A stretch of 64,000 nt of DNA from Roseibium album (GTDB lineage Bacteria > Pseudomonadota > Alphaproteobacteria > Rhizobiales > Stappiaceae): positions 62,001 to 126,000 of the forward strand of contig CXTY01000004.1 in NCBI GenBank assembly GCA_001404055.1, in the 5' to 3' direction. Below the pieces are notes generated by a model that made no database searches, was not told the origin of the DNA, and saw nothing but the letters and a program-made list of their open reading frames with translations. Shown in pieces: positions 1 to 9,944 of this stretch. Made by a program: the position numbers and the translations under genes. The number at the start of each line of letters is the position of its first letter. Positions within the stretch are counted from its first letter, which is position 1.

Positions 1-984
1 TAGGAAACACGGCGCAAACGTCGCCCAAAGAGCGACAACTCCCCCAAGGAACCCGAGCGCCATCCCCCCGGCACGCTCTGCTGCCAGAAAACCGACAAAC
101 TGCGTCACCAGAATGAGAGGCCCGGGCGTTGTCTCAGCCATGCCAAGCCCATCCATCATTTCCCCGGCAGTCAGCCAGCCATGGCCCGTGACAACGTCCT
201 GGGCCATGTAGGCAAGAACCGCATAGGCACCGCCAAATGTGACCACAGCCAGTTTGGAAAAAAACACGCCGATCTCGCCCAGAATGGGGCTACCGGCAAA
301 CGCACTGATGAGTGCAAGTGGTGCCAGCCAGATCACCAGCCACAAAACCACTGTCCTAAACGTTCGCCAATGCGAGATCTTGTTGAGATCAGGAGCGTCT
401 GAAGTCGTCGCCTTTCGGTATCCGAACAAAGCCCCATAGAGTGCAGCGGAAAAGACGATCAGCGGAAAAGGCAGCGACAGGAAGAAGATCCCGATGAAGG
501 CCAGTCCGGAGATCAGCCACTGATCAGTTCCCGACAATGCACGCTTGGACAAGCGCAACAAGGCCTCGAAAACAACAACAAGGACGGCTGCTTTTATGCC
601 CAAAAACAAATTCTGAACTACCGACATTTCACCAAAGCGGGCGTAAATGGCAGCCAGTGCGAAAATCACTGCAGCACCGGGCAAGATAAACAACAACCCT
701 GCAGCAAGGCCACCTGCATAACCACGCAATCGCCACCCTGCATAGGTTGCCAACTGCATGGCCTCCGGCCCTGGAAGCAGCATGCAAAAGCCCAAGGCAT
801 TCAGATAAGTCTTTTCATCCAGCCATTTGGTCTCATGAACCAGTTTTCGGTGCATCAGAGCGATTTGTGCTGCCGGCCCCCCGAAGGAAAGAAAGCCAAT
901 GCCTGCAAACACCTGCAGGAACTGCAGGCTTGACGCAGAGCTGCGCGGCTCCTGAGGCCGCGCGTAATCTGAGTTTACCGACAT
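1..984 (-). CDS. chrA: Chromate transporter ChrA, 3' end cut by window edge
   Basis: An open frame of 328 codons begins at the ATG at 984 and runs off the left edge. The protein should be an inner-membrane chromate efflux carrier of the CHR family. The visible part has a glycine-rich start with the family motif FGGPAAQIALMH (about residues 34-45), then strings of hydrophobic helices, and a second copy of the pattern (FGGAYAVLAYM) as expected for the two-domain long-chain ChrA. The end of the second domain is missing, so completeness cannot be judged. It starts 3 bp after the stop of the upstream rhodanese-ChrB gene, so the two are almost certainly one transcript. Confidence 0.9.
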   Translation of the reverse strand, partial: MSVNSDYARPQEPRSSASSLQFLQVFAGIGFLSFGGPAAQIALMHRKLVHETKWLDEKTYLNALGFCMLLPGPEAMQLATYAGWRLRGYAGGLAAGLLFILPGAAVIFALAAIYARFGEMSVVQNLFLGIKAAVLVVVFEALLRLSKRALSGTDQWLISGLAFIGIFFLSLPFPLIVFSAALYGALFGYRKATTSDAPDLNKISHWRTFRTVVLWLVIWLAPLALISAFAGSPILGEIGVFFSKLAVVTFGGAYAVLAYMAQDVVTGHGWLTAGEMMDGLGMAETTPGPLILVTQFVGFLAAERAGGMALGFLGGVVALWATFAPCFL

Positions 985-987
985 GGT

Positions 988-1812
988 TCAGGCTTTCTTT
1001 GACGAAGAAGGCCAGTCGTGACCTTCCTCAGTTGCATCGCGGGACCAGCGATAAAACGCATCATAAAGCCCCATACCGGCTTCCAGCTGCTGCAGATCAT
1101 CGCGGTACATGCGCGACAGTCCAAGCGAGGCTGCGAGCAACCCTGCAGCTTCTGGTGCCAGATCATGACGATTGGTGTCTGCTCCGCGCACTATCGTCGC
1201 CAGCCTCAAAAGAGCATCCGTCTCAAGACCAAGTTCCTCGAGCATTGTGTCGAAGCTGCAGCGGTCCCCCCTGTGGCTCCAGAAGGAACCTTCTACGTCA
1301 AAAGGCGTTGCCTTGAACCTGTCCACAACGCCCTCAACCTGTGAAGGCGAAACGAACAGGAATTGTGCCGAAGGGTCAATAAAACGGCGAATGAGCCAGG
1401 GACAGGCAATCCGGTCAATTTTAGGCCTGTGACGCGTAACCCAGACAGTTTGGTTTCGATCGTTTTTCTGCGGAAGTTTGTCAGCCGGGACTTTGGGTAA
1501 GGACGCATCCCGCCAGGCAAATGAGCCACCTTCCAGATGCTCGGCAGAAACACCAGCAGACCTTAGAATAGCTGCAGCGCCTTCGCTCAGCTTCAGCCCC
1601 TTCTGGCAGACAACAACAACCTTGCGTCCGCTCAGGTCCTGCTTGGCAGCAAGATCACCAATTGCTTCGAACGGGTACCGGAATGAAGACGGAATGAAGT
1701 AGGGATCGTCGACGAAATCCTCGTCGATGCGCACATCGACGATTATCGGAGCGTCAGGTGTACCGACAATTCTATAAAGCTGTGAAACGGAAATCGAGTT
1801 AAGAGACGGCAT
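988..1812 (-). CDS. chrB: Rhodanese-ChrB fusion, chromate resistance protein
   Basis: 274 aa. Residues about 5-110 form a rhodanese-like domain: DVRIDEDF, and VVVVCQKGLKLSEGAA with the would-be catalytic Cys69. Residues about 128-270 match the ChrB C-terminal domain, with the signature RHRPKIDRIACPWLIRRF and the later RHDLAPEAAGL. ChrB is known as a chromate-responsive regulator or accessory factor of chrA. The rhodanese part suggests a sulfur-transfer or redox role, but that is inference. It overlaps no other gene and ends 3 bp before chrA, so the pair forms a chromate resistance operon. No DNA-binding domain is evident, so calling it a repressor would go beyond the sequence. Confidence 0.85.
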   Translation of the reverse strand: MPSLNSISVSQLYRIVGTPDAPIIVDVRIDEDFVDDPYFIPSSFRYPFEAIGDLAAKQDLSGRKVVVVCQKGLKLSEGAAAILRSAGVSAEHLEGGSFAWRDASLPKVPADKLPQKNDRNQTVWVTRHRPKIDRIACPWLIRRFIDPSAQFLFVSPSQVEGVVDRFKATPFDVEGSFWSHRGDRCSFDTMLEELGLETDALLRLATIVRGADTNRHDLAPEAAGLLAASLGLSRMYRDDLQQLEAGMGLYDAFYRWSRDATEEGHDWPSSSKKA

Positions 1813-1977
1813 GGCGCGTCCTCCCTTTCAAAAATGGGGTTACGGACGCGAAACTTCAGCTGGCGCCTCACGGGGTGTTCGCATTCCCCATGAGCCCTGT
1901 GTGCCAAATCACACAATTCATGTCAAGCAGACGCCTGACGCCCAACCAGTCAGCAGGCGCAGACCGCAACACGCCCT

Positions 1978-2313
1978 TCAAGGCCTGATTGGATACCTGT
2001 CAGGTTCCTCAAACACATCAATAGCCTTGGTGCCAGCCTTGATGATCGCTTCATGTTCCACACCGCTGGGAATGTCATATATCGCTCCAGGCCCGAGCGT
2101 TTTGGTTTCCCCACCAATCGTGAACTCAATCTCCCCGCTTAATACTGTTCCCCACTGCGCCAGATGAGAATGTGGCGGCAGCACCATGTCCTTTTTAAAG
2201 TCAAAAAACACCACCAGACCGGCATCGGAACGCACTGCGTAGGACTTCACCACATCATCTGGAAATGGAATATCCAGCGCTGGAAATTTCTTTATGAATT
2301 CAGGTAATTGCAT
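1978..2313 (-). CDS. Small cupin-fold protein
   Basis: 111 aa, a single cupin barrel. Cupin motif 1 is seen as PPHSHLAQWGTVLSGEIEF (about residues 51-69) and motif 2 as PGAIYDIPSGVEHEA (about 79-93), providing His residues for a metal site. Substrate and reaction cannot be inferred. There is no signal peptide. The gene follows the chromate pair by 165 bp in the opposite transcriptional order (it lies upstream on the same strand) and may be an independent unit. It is divergent from the MFS gene at 2511. Confidence 0.8.
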   Translation of the reverse strand: MQLPEFIKKFPALDIPFPDDVVKSYAVRSDAGLVVFFDFKKDMVLPPHSHLAQWGTVLSGEIEFTIGGETKTLGPGAIYDIPSGVEHEAIIKAGTKAIDVFEEPDRYPIRP

Positions 2314-2510
2314 GTCATCTCCAATAGTATCGACAAATTCAGGGTCGGAAAATTTCCAAGAAACGGCTCACGATCAAGCCGCGTTGGCCTTGGTTGCCTC
2401 TCAATGCTTAGGAGTCCCAAATATCAATCAGCGAAATATGTGTTGCCTCCACTTTAACGAGAAAATAGCGTCGCTCTTGGAGATCTGATCAGAAATTTGA
2501 GAAGAGAGCA

Positions 2511-3725
2511 ATGTCAGCTGAAGCCTGGGCTCCCCGAACCATTAATCGCAATCATGCATTCATTTCAATGCTGATCATGGTTCCACTCGGCGGAGCTGCG
2601 ACTGATATTTACATTCCTTCATTGCCAGCAATGGAAAAATTCTTCCACGCTGACGCTTTCGCAGTTCAGGCGACCCTGCTTGTTTTCATGGCTGGATATG
2701 GCGTTGGTCAAATTATCGCCGGGCCACTGACGGATTCTTACGGGCGGCGCATCCCAATCCTGATAACAACCTGCCTGTTTGTCCTCACCTCTGTCGGGAT
2801 TGCCCTCGCACCGCCGCTTTGGCTGGTCATCACGCTGCGAGCAGCGCAAGGGATTTTAGTCGCTTGTTCAGCGGTTGGGGCGCGGGCAATCATCGCTGAC
2901 TGTTACAAGGGTGACGAGAGAAAAAAAGCCGCGAACTGGATGACAATTGCCTGGGCGACCGGTCCGATCTTGTCGCCGGCGCTTGGCGGATATCTCCAAG
3001 TCTGGTTCGGTTGGACCGCATCGTTCTGGTTCCTGGCCGGATGGGGCGTCGTTGTCGTCGTGATCGCTTCCGTATTACTGCCTGAAACAAGGGACGAAAC
3101 ACTACGAAAGCCTCTACCGGAAGCATTCGCGGTTTATAAAAGCATGGTCATTGATCCAGTCTATGTGCCGACCGCTTTGGGAATGGCCTGCCTCATTTCG
3201 GTTATGTACGGCTTCGAGGTATTGGCACCGTTCTACATACAGACGAACCTGCACCACAGCCCTGTCTATTACGGCCACCTTCAGCTTTTGCTTGGGTCAC
3301 TTTGGCTTGCCGGAAATTTCTTCAACAGGATCGTCAGCACGAAAGTAAAGGCAATTCAGATCATCACGACGGCAGCGGGCGCCTCCCTGGCAATAAGCAT
3401 ATTGATGCTTTTCCTGGATATTTCGGGCATATTCAGCGTTGCTGCCCTGATTGTACCTGCCGGAATAATCTATTTTCTGATGGCGATGATCTGGCCCAAC
3501 GGATACGCGAAATGTCTGTCCCGTTTCCCTGACGCAGGTGGCAGTGCAAATGCACTTGTCAGCGGTTTGTTCATCATCGTCAGCGCGGGATTTACTGCTG
3601 TTGCTTCCCTGCTTGAAGCCTCATCTGCATGGCCTTTGTGGACCTTGTACATTTTCGTGACTGCAGCGACGCTGGTCTTTTTCGTCGGATTTCTCAGGAA
3701 GGAATTTGACTACATTGTCAAATAA
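2511..3725 (+). CDS. MFS drug efflux transporter, Bcr/CflA family
   Basis: 404 aa with about 12 hydrophobic segments. Membership of the Bcr/CflA branch of drug:H+ antiporters is shown by DIYIPSLPAM in the first helix (conserved Asp and the D-x-Y-x-P-S/A-L-P motif) and by motif A GPLTDSYGRR after helix 2. The motif TGPILSPALGG matches the antiporter motif C region. Start ATG 2511 has an upstream AGAAGAGAG. It stands alone, divergent from the cupin gene and convergent with cckA. Substrate unknown. Confidence 0.9.
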   Translation: MSAEAWAPRTINRNHAFISMLIMVPLGGAATDIYIPSLPAMEKFFHADAFAVQATLLVFMAGYGVGQIIAGPLTDSYGRRIPILITTCLFVLTSVGIALAPPLWLVITLRAAQGILVACSAVGARAIIADCYKGDERKKAANWMTIAWATGPILSPALGGYLQVWFGWTASFWFLAGWGVVVVVIASVLLPETRDETLRKPLPEAFAVYKSMVIDPVYVPTALGMACLISVMYGFEVLAPFYIQTNLHHSPVYYGHLQLLLGSLWLAGNFFNRIVSTKVKAIQIITTAAGASLAISILMLFLDISGIFSVAALIVPAGIIYFLMAMIWPNGYAKCLSRFPDAGGSANALVSGLFIIVSAGFTAVASLLEASSAWPLWTLYIFVTAATLVFFVGFLRKEFDYIVK

Positions 3726-3858
3726 TCAAAACGCAATTCAGTTTGCCTTGGCTTTGCCTGCATCAGCTTTACCACCAACGACCAAACGGGCCCCGTTGGC
3801 TTGGCGGAAATCCAGGTAAGCAGAATACGGCTGATGCAAGAGTAGCTGTTGAGGAGAA

Positions 3859-6417
3859 CTAACCGTTCAGCACGTCTTTCACGGTCGTGGCCAGCTGTTT
3901 CAGCGTGAAAGGTTTCGGCAGGAAGAAGAATTTCTCGCCTTCAGGCAGGTTCTCTTCAAACGCGTCCTGCGCATAACCGGATACGAATATGATCTTCAGG
4001 TCCGGGCTGGTCTTCCGCAACTCGACGAGCAGGGTCGGACCATCCATTTCAGGCATGACGACATCGGAGACAACTAGATCGATCTCACCCTCCGTTTCTT
4101 CCATGACCTCAAGCGCTTCGCTGCCAGACCCTGCCTCATGGACCGTATAGCCGCGAGAGGCGAGTGCACGCGCAGCAAAGGCCCGCACAGCCTCTTCATC
4201 TTCAACCAGCAAGATAGAGGCGGAACCGGTGAGATCGGCAACCTTCTCCGGTTCGCGCTCCTTGGGTGCCGGTTTCGTTTCCTCGACAATTTCCGGAATA
4301 TGCCTTGGCAGGAACAGGCGGAAAGTACTGCCCTCGTCTATCTCTGACGTACAGAAGATGAACCCACCGCTTTGCTTGACGATGCCGTACACCGTGGACA
4401 GCCCAAGTCCCGTCCCCTTGCCGACTTCCTTGGTGGAAAAGAACGGATCAAAGATCTTTTCCATCACGTCCGCTGGCATGCCGTGACCGGTGTCTTCCAC
4501 CTCGACCAGCGTATATTCTCCCGGCGGCATTCCACGGGTGTTTTCAAACTGCGTGGACTCAGATTCCGATACATTGCGTGTCCGGATCGTGAGCCGGCCA
4601 CCAACAGCCATTGCATCTCCGGCATTCACAGCCAGATTGACGATCACCTGTTCCAGCTGATTGAGGTCGGCCATGACAGGCCACAGATCGCGACCGTGGA
4701 TCACCTTGAGATCAACTTTCTCACCCAAAAGACGGTCAAGAAGAATAGAGAGGTCCGCCAGAACGTCATTGAGCTCAAGCTGCTGCGGCCGCAAGGTCTG
4801 CCTGCGGGAGAAAGCCAACAGCTGGCGCACAAGCCCGGCTGCCCTGTTGGCGTTCTGCTTGATGTTCATAATGTCCTGGAAAGACGGATCGGTCGGGCGA
4901 TGACTGGCTAGAAGCAAATCGGAAAAGCCGATGATCGCGGTCAGGACGTTGTTGAAGTCATGTGCAACACCACCGGCCAGCTGTCCAATCGCCTGCATCT
5001 TCTGGCTTTGGGCAAATTGCGCTTCCAGCGCGCGTTGCTTGGTGGTTTCAAGCGCATAGACGATAGCAGCTTCACCGTCGCCTTCGCCCTCTTGCACGGC
5101 AGATACATAGAACGTGGCTGAACGCGGGTCGTTGCCCTCCACGAGAGGAATATCGACCGGCGCAATTTCACCAATACCATTGGCGGCGGCAGAGAGAGCC
5201 CTGGCCAGGTTTTCGCGTCCGCTTTCTGTTACATAGGCTTCCAGCTTCGGCGCCCCGTCGTCAGAGTCTACGGCGCCAAAAAGTTTCAGGAACGGCGCAT
5301 TGGTGCGCAGCACCCTGCCATCCTTGTCGAGCGAGGCAATTGCCATTGGCGTGTTGTTGAAGAAGCGTGCAAACCGAACTTCTGCCGCCCTCAGCGTTTC
5401 CGACGCTTCCTCTCCCTCGCCGCGAGAGCGGTTTAAAACGAGTGTGCGGCTGTCTCCGGCCTGCCCGTTCTCGCCAAAAGGCACCCGATGAAGCAGGCGT
5501 ACCGGCAAACCACGGCCGTTACGGGCCACGAAATCGAGGTCGAATGTCTCGCTTTTAACTTCACCAGCCTGACCTTTGACAGAACGGATCAGCTCCGTGC
5601 CATCGCCCCGCACGATACCGGAAAGGTCAAGGTCGCCAGCATCAAACTGGGCCAGATCATACCCGAGCCAATCGGCCAGTGTGGCGTTCAGATAGACAAT
5701 GCGGCCTTCAGCGTCGCAGGAAAAGAAACCGGCGGGCGCATGGTCGAGGAAATTGATGACCCGCTGCAACTCCTGGAAGGAGTTTTCCTGCTCGGCCCTG
5801 TCGCGCGTGATATCGGCCAGCTGCCAGACGGCCATGGGCTTACCGCCGCCGCGTTCTTTTGAAACCTGCAATGGACGAATGGATACCCTGTACCAGCGAG
5901 CAGAACCTTCGGCGCGCCCAAGCGTGAAGGGCATGCGTATTTCCTCTTGGGCTTTTCGCCCGTCCCGCATGGCTTGCGACAGACGGAAAATCGCATCCGC
6001 AGCTTCCGGATCGGCGGAAAACACACGTTCAACAACCCGAATATCTGCTGCGCTTTCAGCGCCGGTCAGGTCGCCATAAGCCTTGTTTGCATAAACAAGA
6101 CGGCCTTCCAAGTCCGTGATGAGGGCACCATCCGCCAACGTGTCGACAAACGCAGAGGCGAGCGGATTTGCCTCGCCCGGGCGAGCGGAAAGACGCAGGA
6201 AACCGATAGCCCCGGCAAAAAGGCAGAACACACCGATGACTGCCAGAATTCCAAGCAACGCAAGAATGAACGGCTGAGCAACTTCACGGTCCATAACCGC
6301 AAACGCAGCAGCAGCGCCGATAAGAAGCAGCGCAAGGCCAATCAACAGCCCAATGTTCCCGGACCGCTCCGGCCGGCTAATCATCGGCCCGCCTGGCGCT
6401 CCGTCCATGTCACTCAT
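3859..6417 (-). CDS. cckA: Cell-cycle hybrid histidine kinase CckA
   Basis: 852 aa. Two membrane helices (about 22-42 and 48-74) are followed by three PAS-like regions (about 88-205, 218-330, 343-455). The HisKA segment carries the CckA-characteristic sequence [19 protein letters not shown] with phospho-acceptor His486. An HATPase domain follows ([30 protein letters not shown]), then a C-terminal receiver domain with ILLVEDE and phospho-Asp about 785 in [10 protein letters not shown]. In alphaproteobacteria CckA phosphorylates CtrA and CpdR through ChpT, linking the cell cycle to flagellar gene expression. A CtrA-type box lies at 9982-9997 ahead of flgB, consistent with that link. The gene is co-directional with flhB, 153 bp downstream of it. 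Neither ChpT nor CtrA is in the window. Confidence 0.97.
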   Translation of the reverse strand: MSDMDGAPGGPMISRPERSGNIGLLIGLALLLIGAAAAFAVMDREVAQPFILALLGILAVIGVFCLFAGAIGFLRLSARPGEANPLASAFVDTLADGALITDLEGRLVYANKAYGDLTGAESAADIRVVERVFSADPEAADAIFRLSQAMRDGRKAQEEIRMPFTLGRAEGSARWYRVSIRPLQVSKERGGGKPMAVWQLADITRDRAEQENSFQELQRVINFLDHAPAGFFSCDAEGRIVYLNATLADWLGYDLAQFDAGDLDLSGIVRGDGTELIRSVKGQAGEVKSETFDLDFVARNGRGLPVRLLHRVPFGENGQAGDSRTLVLNRSRGEGEEASETLRAAEVRFARFFNNTPMAIASLDKDGRVLRTNAPFLKLFGAVDSDDGAPKLEAYVTESGRENLARALSAAANGIGEIAPVDIPLVEGNDPRSATFYVSAVQEGEGDGEAAIVYALETTKQRALEAQFAQSQKMQAIGQLAGGVAHDFNNVLTAIIGFSDLLLASHRPTDPSFQDIMNIKQNANRAAGLVRQLLAFSRRQTLRPQQLELNDVLADLSILLDRLLGEKVDLKVIHGRDLWPVMADLNQLEQVIVNLAVNAGDAMAVGGRLTIRTRNVSESESTQFENTRGMPPGEYTLVEVEDTGHGMPADVMEKIFDPFFSTKEVGKGTGLGLSTVYGIVKQSGGFIFCTSEIDEGSTFRLFLPRHIPEIVEETKPAPKEREPEKVADLTGSASILLVEDEEAVRAFAARALASRGYTVHEAGSGSEALEVMEETEGEIDLVVSDVVMPEMDGPTLLVELRKTSPDLKIIFVSGYAQDAFEENLPEGEKFFFLPKPFTLKQLATTVKDVLNG

Positions 6418-6461
6418 CCTACAAGTCTCCCCGGCCCGATTCGCTTTACAAAAGGCCGTAC

Positions 6462-6480
6462 GTAAGCATTCTTTGCTTAC
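6462..6480. repeat. Inverted repeat upstream of cckA
   Basis: GTAAGCA-TTCTT-TGCTTAC, perfect 7-bp arms, 45 bp upstream of the cckA start codon. There is no T-run after it in the flhB-to-cckA direction, so it does not look like a terminator for flhB. It could be an operator or a chance palindrome. Confidence 0.35.
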
Positions 6481-6570
6481 ATCGTAATTTCAACTGATAT
6501 GAAGCCAAGTCCTGTTGAAATTCACCTGTTTAACACAATAGTCAAAGCAGGTGCCTTCCTTCCAATGACT

Positions 6571-7650
6571 TTAGGTCGACCGCCAGGCTGCTTTTTTGCG
6601 CATGCGGAACACGAAGCCGATCACTTCCGCAACCGCCTTGTAGTGCTCTTCAGGAACGTCCTGGTCAATATCAACTGTTGCATAAAGTGCCCGGGCAAGC
6701 GGCGGATTTTCAATGACCGGAACTTCGTTTTCCTTCGCGACTTCACGAATTTTCAAAGCAATAGCATCAGTACCCTTAGCAAGGCAAAGCGGGGCCCCCA
6801 TTCCCTCTTCATATTTCAGCGCGACCGCATAGTGGGTCGGGTTGGTGACCACGACAGTTGCCTGCGGTACAGCGGACATCATGCGTTTGCGAGAGCGCTC
6901 CATACGCAATTGACGAATCTTGCCTTTTACCTGCGGGTCGCCTTCTGTCTGCTTGTATTCATCCTTTACATCGCGAAGCGACATCTTTTGTTTTTTGAAC
7001 CATTTGTTGCGCTGATAAACCAGATCTGCACCTGCCACCACCGTCATGACAGCGAGAATGGCTGCCAGCATCTGCAGAATCAGAACGCGGGCTTCTTTCA
7101 GGATGACCGTAGGATCGGCGAATATCATGATATCCGCTTCATCCCGGTGCGGCAGCATTACGGCGACCATGACTGCGCCGACAATTGAGATCTTCGCCAT
7201 GCCTTTCGCAAAATTCACCAGACTGTCCGCCGAGAACATCCGCTTGAAACCCTTGGCAGGCGATACCTTTGATAGTTTGGGTTTGATGGTCTCAGCGGTG
7301 AAAAGGGGCTGATGCTGAACGAGGTTTCCTGCCACTGCCATGATCACCAGAGAAACCAGAGGCACACCAACAATCAGAGCAACCGACTGGCCCGTGTCCC
7401 GCCAGAGCGCCTTCAGCGCGGAACCATCAACCGGGATCTGGTGGGCGTGCTCAATATACCCCTTCATCAGATCCCCGAGCGAGCCTGCGGTGCCTGGCGC
7501 GAAAATCAAAATCATTAGTGTCGCCCCGGTCAGGGTGAACCAGGTGCTGACTTCCTGAGATTTTGGTACGTCCCCCTTGTCATGCGCTTCTTTCAAGCGC
7601 TTTTGCGTGGGGTCCTCAGTCTTTTCTGCGTCGTCTGTTTCATCAGCCAT
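6571..7650 (-). CDS. flhB: Flagellar export gate protein FlhB
   Basis: 359 aa. The N-terminus is the family-typical charged EKTEDPTQKRLKEAHDKGDVPKS, followed by four membrane helices and a cytoplasmic C-terminal domain. The autocleavage site N270-PTH273 (VVTNPTHYAVAL) is intact. FlhB is the substrate-specificity switch of the flagellar type III export apparatus, changing export from rod/hook to filament proteins. It is the last gene of flgB-flgC-fliE-fliQ-fliR-flhB, 9 bp after fliR. The family's usual length is about 350-380 aa. Confidence 0.98.
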   Translation of the reverse strand: MADETDDAEKTEDPTQKRLKEAHDKGDVPKSQEVSTWFTLTGATLMILIFAPGTAGSLGDLMKGYIEHAHQIPVDGSALKALWRDTGQSVALIVGVPLVSLVIMAVAGNLVQHQPLFTAETIKPKLSKVSPAKGFKRMFSADSLVNFAKGMAKISIVGAVMVAVMLPHRDEADIMIFADPTVILKEARVLILQMLAAILAVMTVVAGADLVYQRNKWFKKQKMSLRDVKDEYKQTEGDPQVKGKIRQLRMERSRKRMMSAVPQATVVVTNPTHYAVALKYEEGMGAPLCLAKGTDAIALKIREVAKENEVPVIENPPLARALYATVDIDQDVPEEHYKAVAEVIGFVFRMRKKAAWRST

Positions 7651-7659
7651 TTTGCAGCG

Positions 7660-8433
7660 TTACCCTACGATAAACTTGCCGAGCGCCTCTTGAAAATGCT
7701 CCAGATAGAACATCGTCAAAGTGACAAGCAGCACCATTAGAAGTAACAACCCGATCGCGATGTTCACGGGCATGGCGATGAAAAAGATCTGCATTTGCGG
7801 CATCAGTTTGTTGAGCAAACCAAGTCCGAAGTAAAAGACAAGACCGACAACAAGGAAGGGTGCGCTCATGCGCACGGCGACGGAGAAAACATGGGCGACT
7901 GTTTCCGTCGCTGTCTGGGTGAAGTCGCCGACCGGCGGTACCTGCCCCGGAGGAAAAATCGAAAAGCTGTCGTGAAGCGCGGCAATCACCAGATAATGAG
8001 TGTCGGTGACGAAAATCAGGGTCATGGCAACGATCGACAGGAAGTTGCCGTAGAGCGCGCCCTGCTGCCCCTCGTTGGCAATGTCGGTTCCCAACGCAAA
8101 GGCAAGACCTGTCTGGTTGGCAATGATAACCCCGGCGATCTGCAGTACCGATGTGATCATCTTGGCGCAAATGCCGATACCGAACCCAATGGCCAGTTCA
8201 CCTGCCAGAAGGACGATCAGTTGCATGGCATTGCCGGTCAGATCAGGTGGATAAAGCTGGGCCCCAACCGGATAAAGGACAAGCGTAAGCGCCAGGGCGA
8301 TCGTCAGCCGGAACCTCATGGGAATCGAGTTTTCGCCCAGGGCCGGCAACAACATCAACATCGTACCCAGACGCGCAAACATCAGCATGAATACTGCAGC
8401 AATATCGGGTAGATAATCGAGTTGAATGGTCAT
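7660..8433 (-). CDS. fliR: Flagellar export gate protein FliR
   Basis: 257 aa, strongly hydrophobic with about six membrane helices. FliR signatures include FARLGTMLMLLPALGE near the N-terminus and GELAIGFGIGICAKMI mid-protein. Together with FliP and FliQ it forms the export pore at the base of the flagellum. It sits between fliQ (13 bp upstream) and flhB (9 bp downstream) on the same strand. Confidence 0.97.
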   Translation of the reverse strand: MTIQLDYLPDIAAVFMLMFARLGTMLMLLPALGENSIPMRFRLTIALALTLVLYPVGAQLYPPDLTGNAMQLIVLLAGELAIGFGIGICAKMITSVLQIAGVIIANQTGLAFALGTDIANEGQQGALYGNFLSIVAMTLIFVTDTHYLVIAALHDSFSIFPPGQVPPVGDFTQTATETVAHVFSVAVRMSAPFLVVGLVFYFGLGLLNKLMPQMQIFFIAMPVNIAIGLLLLMVLLVTLTMFYLEHFQEALGKFIVG

Positions 8434-8446
8434 CCCAATTGGCGCT

Positions 8447-8713
8447 CTAGCCTGTGGTCAGGATCATTTCAGCGACCCTGCCCATGAAGGATTCCAACAA
8501 CTGGCCCATAAACGGCAGCGCAACGAGGATCGTAACGAAGATCGCGAGAATTTTCGGAACGAAAACGAGTGTCATTTCCTGGATCTGTGTGAGCGCCTGG
8601 AACAGGGCGATGACGACACCAACCAGAAGCCCAACGATCATCACTGGACCTGCAACAAGGATCATGGTCCACACCGCTTCTCGTGCAAGATCGAGAACTT
8701 CACCTCCGGTCAT
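8447..8713 (-). CDS. fliQ: Flagellar export gate protein FliQ
   Basis: 88 aa, the normal size for FliQ, with two membrane helices and the conserved stretch ALTQIQEMTLVFVPKI. The ATG at 8713 is preferred over the TTG three bases before it because AGGAGG lies 6 nt upstream of the ATG. It is part of the export pore with FliP and FliR. Confidence 0.97.
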   Translation of the reverse strand: MTGGEVLDLAREAVWTMILVAGPVMIVGLLVGVVIALFQALTQIQEMTLVFVPKILAIFVTILVALPFMGQLLESFMGRVAEMILTTG

Positions 8714-8736
8714 CAACGGCCTCCTAGAATCTCAGA

Positions 8737-9051
8737 TCAGATTGGCATGCGCATGATTTCTTCGTATGCGGAGATAACCCGGTCGCGGACGGCCACCATG
8801 GTTTCCAGGGCAACTTCAGTTTCGGAAATTGCGGTTACCACATCAACGACATCGGTCCGGCCTTCAATCATGCCGATCGCTTTGTCGTCCGCCTGATGAC
8901 CCTTGTCGACTACCGTTTCCACCGCCTCTTGGACCATCTGGCCAAAGTCGACGGAGTCGCGTGCTTGCGTGGCATCATCACCTGCTCGCGCCTGCTGCTG
9001 CAGGCGTTGCGCCAGCTGGTATGCATTGTTGGCAATCGACGGGGTAGACAT
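8737..9051 (-). CDS. fliE: Hook-basal body protein FliE
   Basis: 104 aa. FliE joins the MS ring to the proximal rod and is an early export substrate. The C-terminal half carries the family pattern VVTAISETEVALETMVAVRD and ends EIMRMPI, as usual. The ATG at 9051 is chosen over the upstream in-frame TTG at 9072 because GGAAGGG precedes the ATG at proper distance. The gene is placed between flgC and fliQ, as in many alphaproteobacteria. Confidence 0.95.
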   Translation of the reverse strand: MSTPSIANNAYQLAQRLQQQARAGDDATQARDSVDFGQMVQEAVETVVDKGHQADDKAIGMIEGRTDVVDVVTAISETEVALETMVAVRDRVISAYEEIMRMPI

Positions 9052-9085
9052 GATGCAGCACCCTTCCTTCAACTAGTTCGGCTTC

Positions 9086-9496
9086 TTACGCCTTGAGAAT
9101 ATCTATGGTCCGCTGCAGCATCCGCCGCGTGGACTCTATGACGTTCAGATTTGCTTCGTACGACCGCTGCGCTTCGCGCATATCCGTTGTTTCGATCAAA
9201 GTGTTCACATTTGGCTGGAGCACGTAACCATTGTCATCAGCCGCCGGATGCCCCGGCATATATGTCGACTTGAAGTCCGAATTGTCTTTGGCAACCTTGC
9301 CAAGTTCGACTTTCGTTGCCCCAAGTTCCTTGTCGAACTGCGACTTAAATGTCGGAATTTTCCTGCGGTAGGGCTCTTCGTCCGGCGATTTTGCAGTTGA
9401 ACTCGCGTTAGCGATGTTCTCTGCAATAATGCGCATACGCCCATTTTGCGCTTTCAGGCCGCTTGCCGAAACGAACAATGATTTGATCAGGTCCAT
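9086..9496 (-). CDS. flgC: Flagellar proximal rod protein FlgC
   Basis: 136 aa. The N-terminal rod motif LFVSASGLKAQNGRMRIIAENIANA and the C-terminal NVIESTRRMLQRTIDILKA are typical of FlgC. The C-terminus packs as a coiled coil in the rod. The start at 9496 has AGAGGA about 10 nt upstream. Second gene of the flgB operon. Confidence 0.97.
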   Translation of the reverse strand: MDLIKSLFVSASGLKAQNGRMRIIAENIANASSTAKSPDEEPYRRKIPTFKSQFDKELGATKVELGKVAKDNSDFKSTYMPGHPAADDNGYVLQPNVNTLIETTDMREAQRSYEANLNVIESTRRMLQRTIDILKA

Positions 9497-9527
9497 GTTA
9501 CCGGTCCTCTGTGTCTTGTCTCAGCGC

Positions 9528-9932
9528 CTAGGCACTTCGTGATAGGGCGGTTCTGATAATTCCCAGCCCCTTGGTGTAAAGTGTCGTCGCTGCCTGGTAG
9601 TCCATCTGGTTTTCCGTGATTTTCATCATCTGCTCTTCCAGATTGACGCTGTTGCCGCTTGGCGTAACTTCGAACGTGTCTTGTCTCTCGATTTTTGCAT
9701 CCGACGTTCCGGACAATGAACCGCTTATGTGCCCCACCCTGGTGACCTTCGTTGACAGTCCGAAGCTCTCGCGGTTCATATGATCTTCAAACGAATAAGC
9801 CTTTACGTCACGAGCCTGGTAGTCAGGCGTATCTGAATTGGCGATGTTCTCGGCAAGAACCGCCTGACGAGTCTGATGCCAACTCATCTTGGACTTTATC
9901 GCTTGAAACAGCGGCAAATCGGTCAGGGCCAT
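9528..9932 (-). CDS. flgB: Flagellar proximal rod protein FlgB
   Basis: 134 aa from MALTDLPLFQ, a natural FlgB start. An in-frame ATG at 9944 would add four residues, and neither start has a clear ribosome binding site. The rod motif QAVLAENIANSDTPDYQARD and the C-terminal YTKGLGIIRTALSR are recognisable. It is the first gene of the operon through flhB. A CtrA-type box (9982-9997) lies about 50 bp upstream. Confidence 0.95.
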   Translation of the reverse strand: MALTDLPLFQAIKSKMSWHQTRQAVLAENIANSDTPDYQARDVKAYSFEDHMNRESFGLSTKVTRVGHISGSLSGTSDAKIERQDTFEVTPSGNSVNLEEQMMKITENQMDYQAATTLYTKGLGIIRTALSRSA

Positions 9933-9944
9933 TTCGTTCACCAT

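Noticed and set aside
747..1316. 189-codon plus-strand open frame opposite chrA/chrB
   Set aside because: It crosses two well-supported minus-strand genes and has no family motif.
3786..3803. Imperfect dyad CCAAACGGGCCCCGTTGG between the MFS gene and cckA as terminator
   Set aside because: The usable stem is only about five pairs and no T-run follows on either strand.
7795..8412. 205-codon plus-strand open frame opposite fliR
   Set aside because: Shadow of fliR; charged, repetitive composition typical of the reverse of a membrane protein gene.
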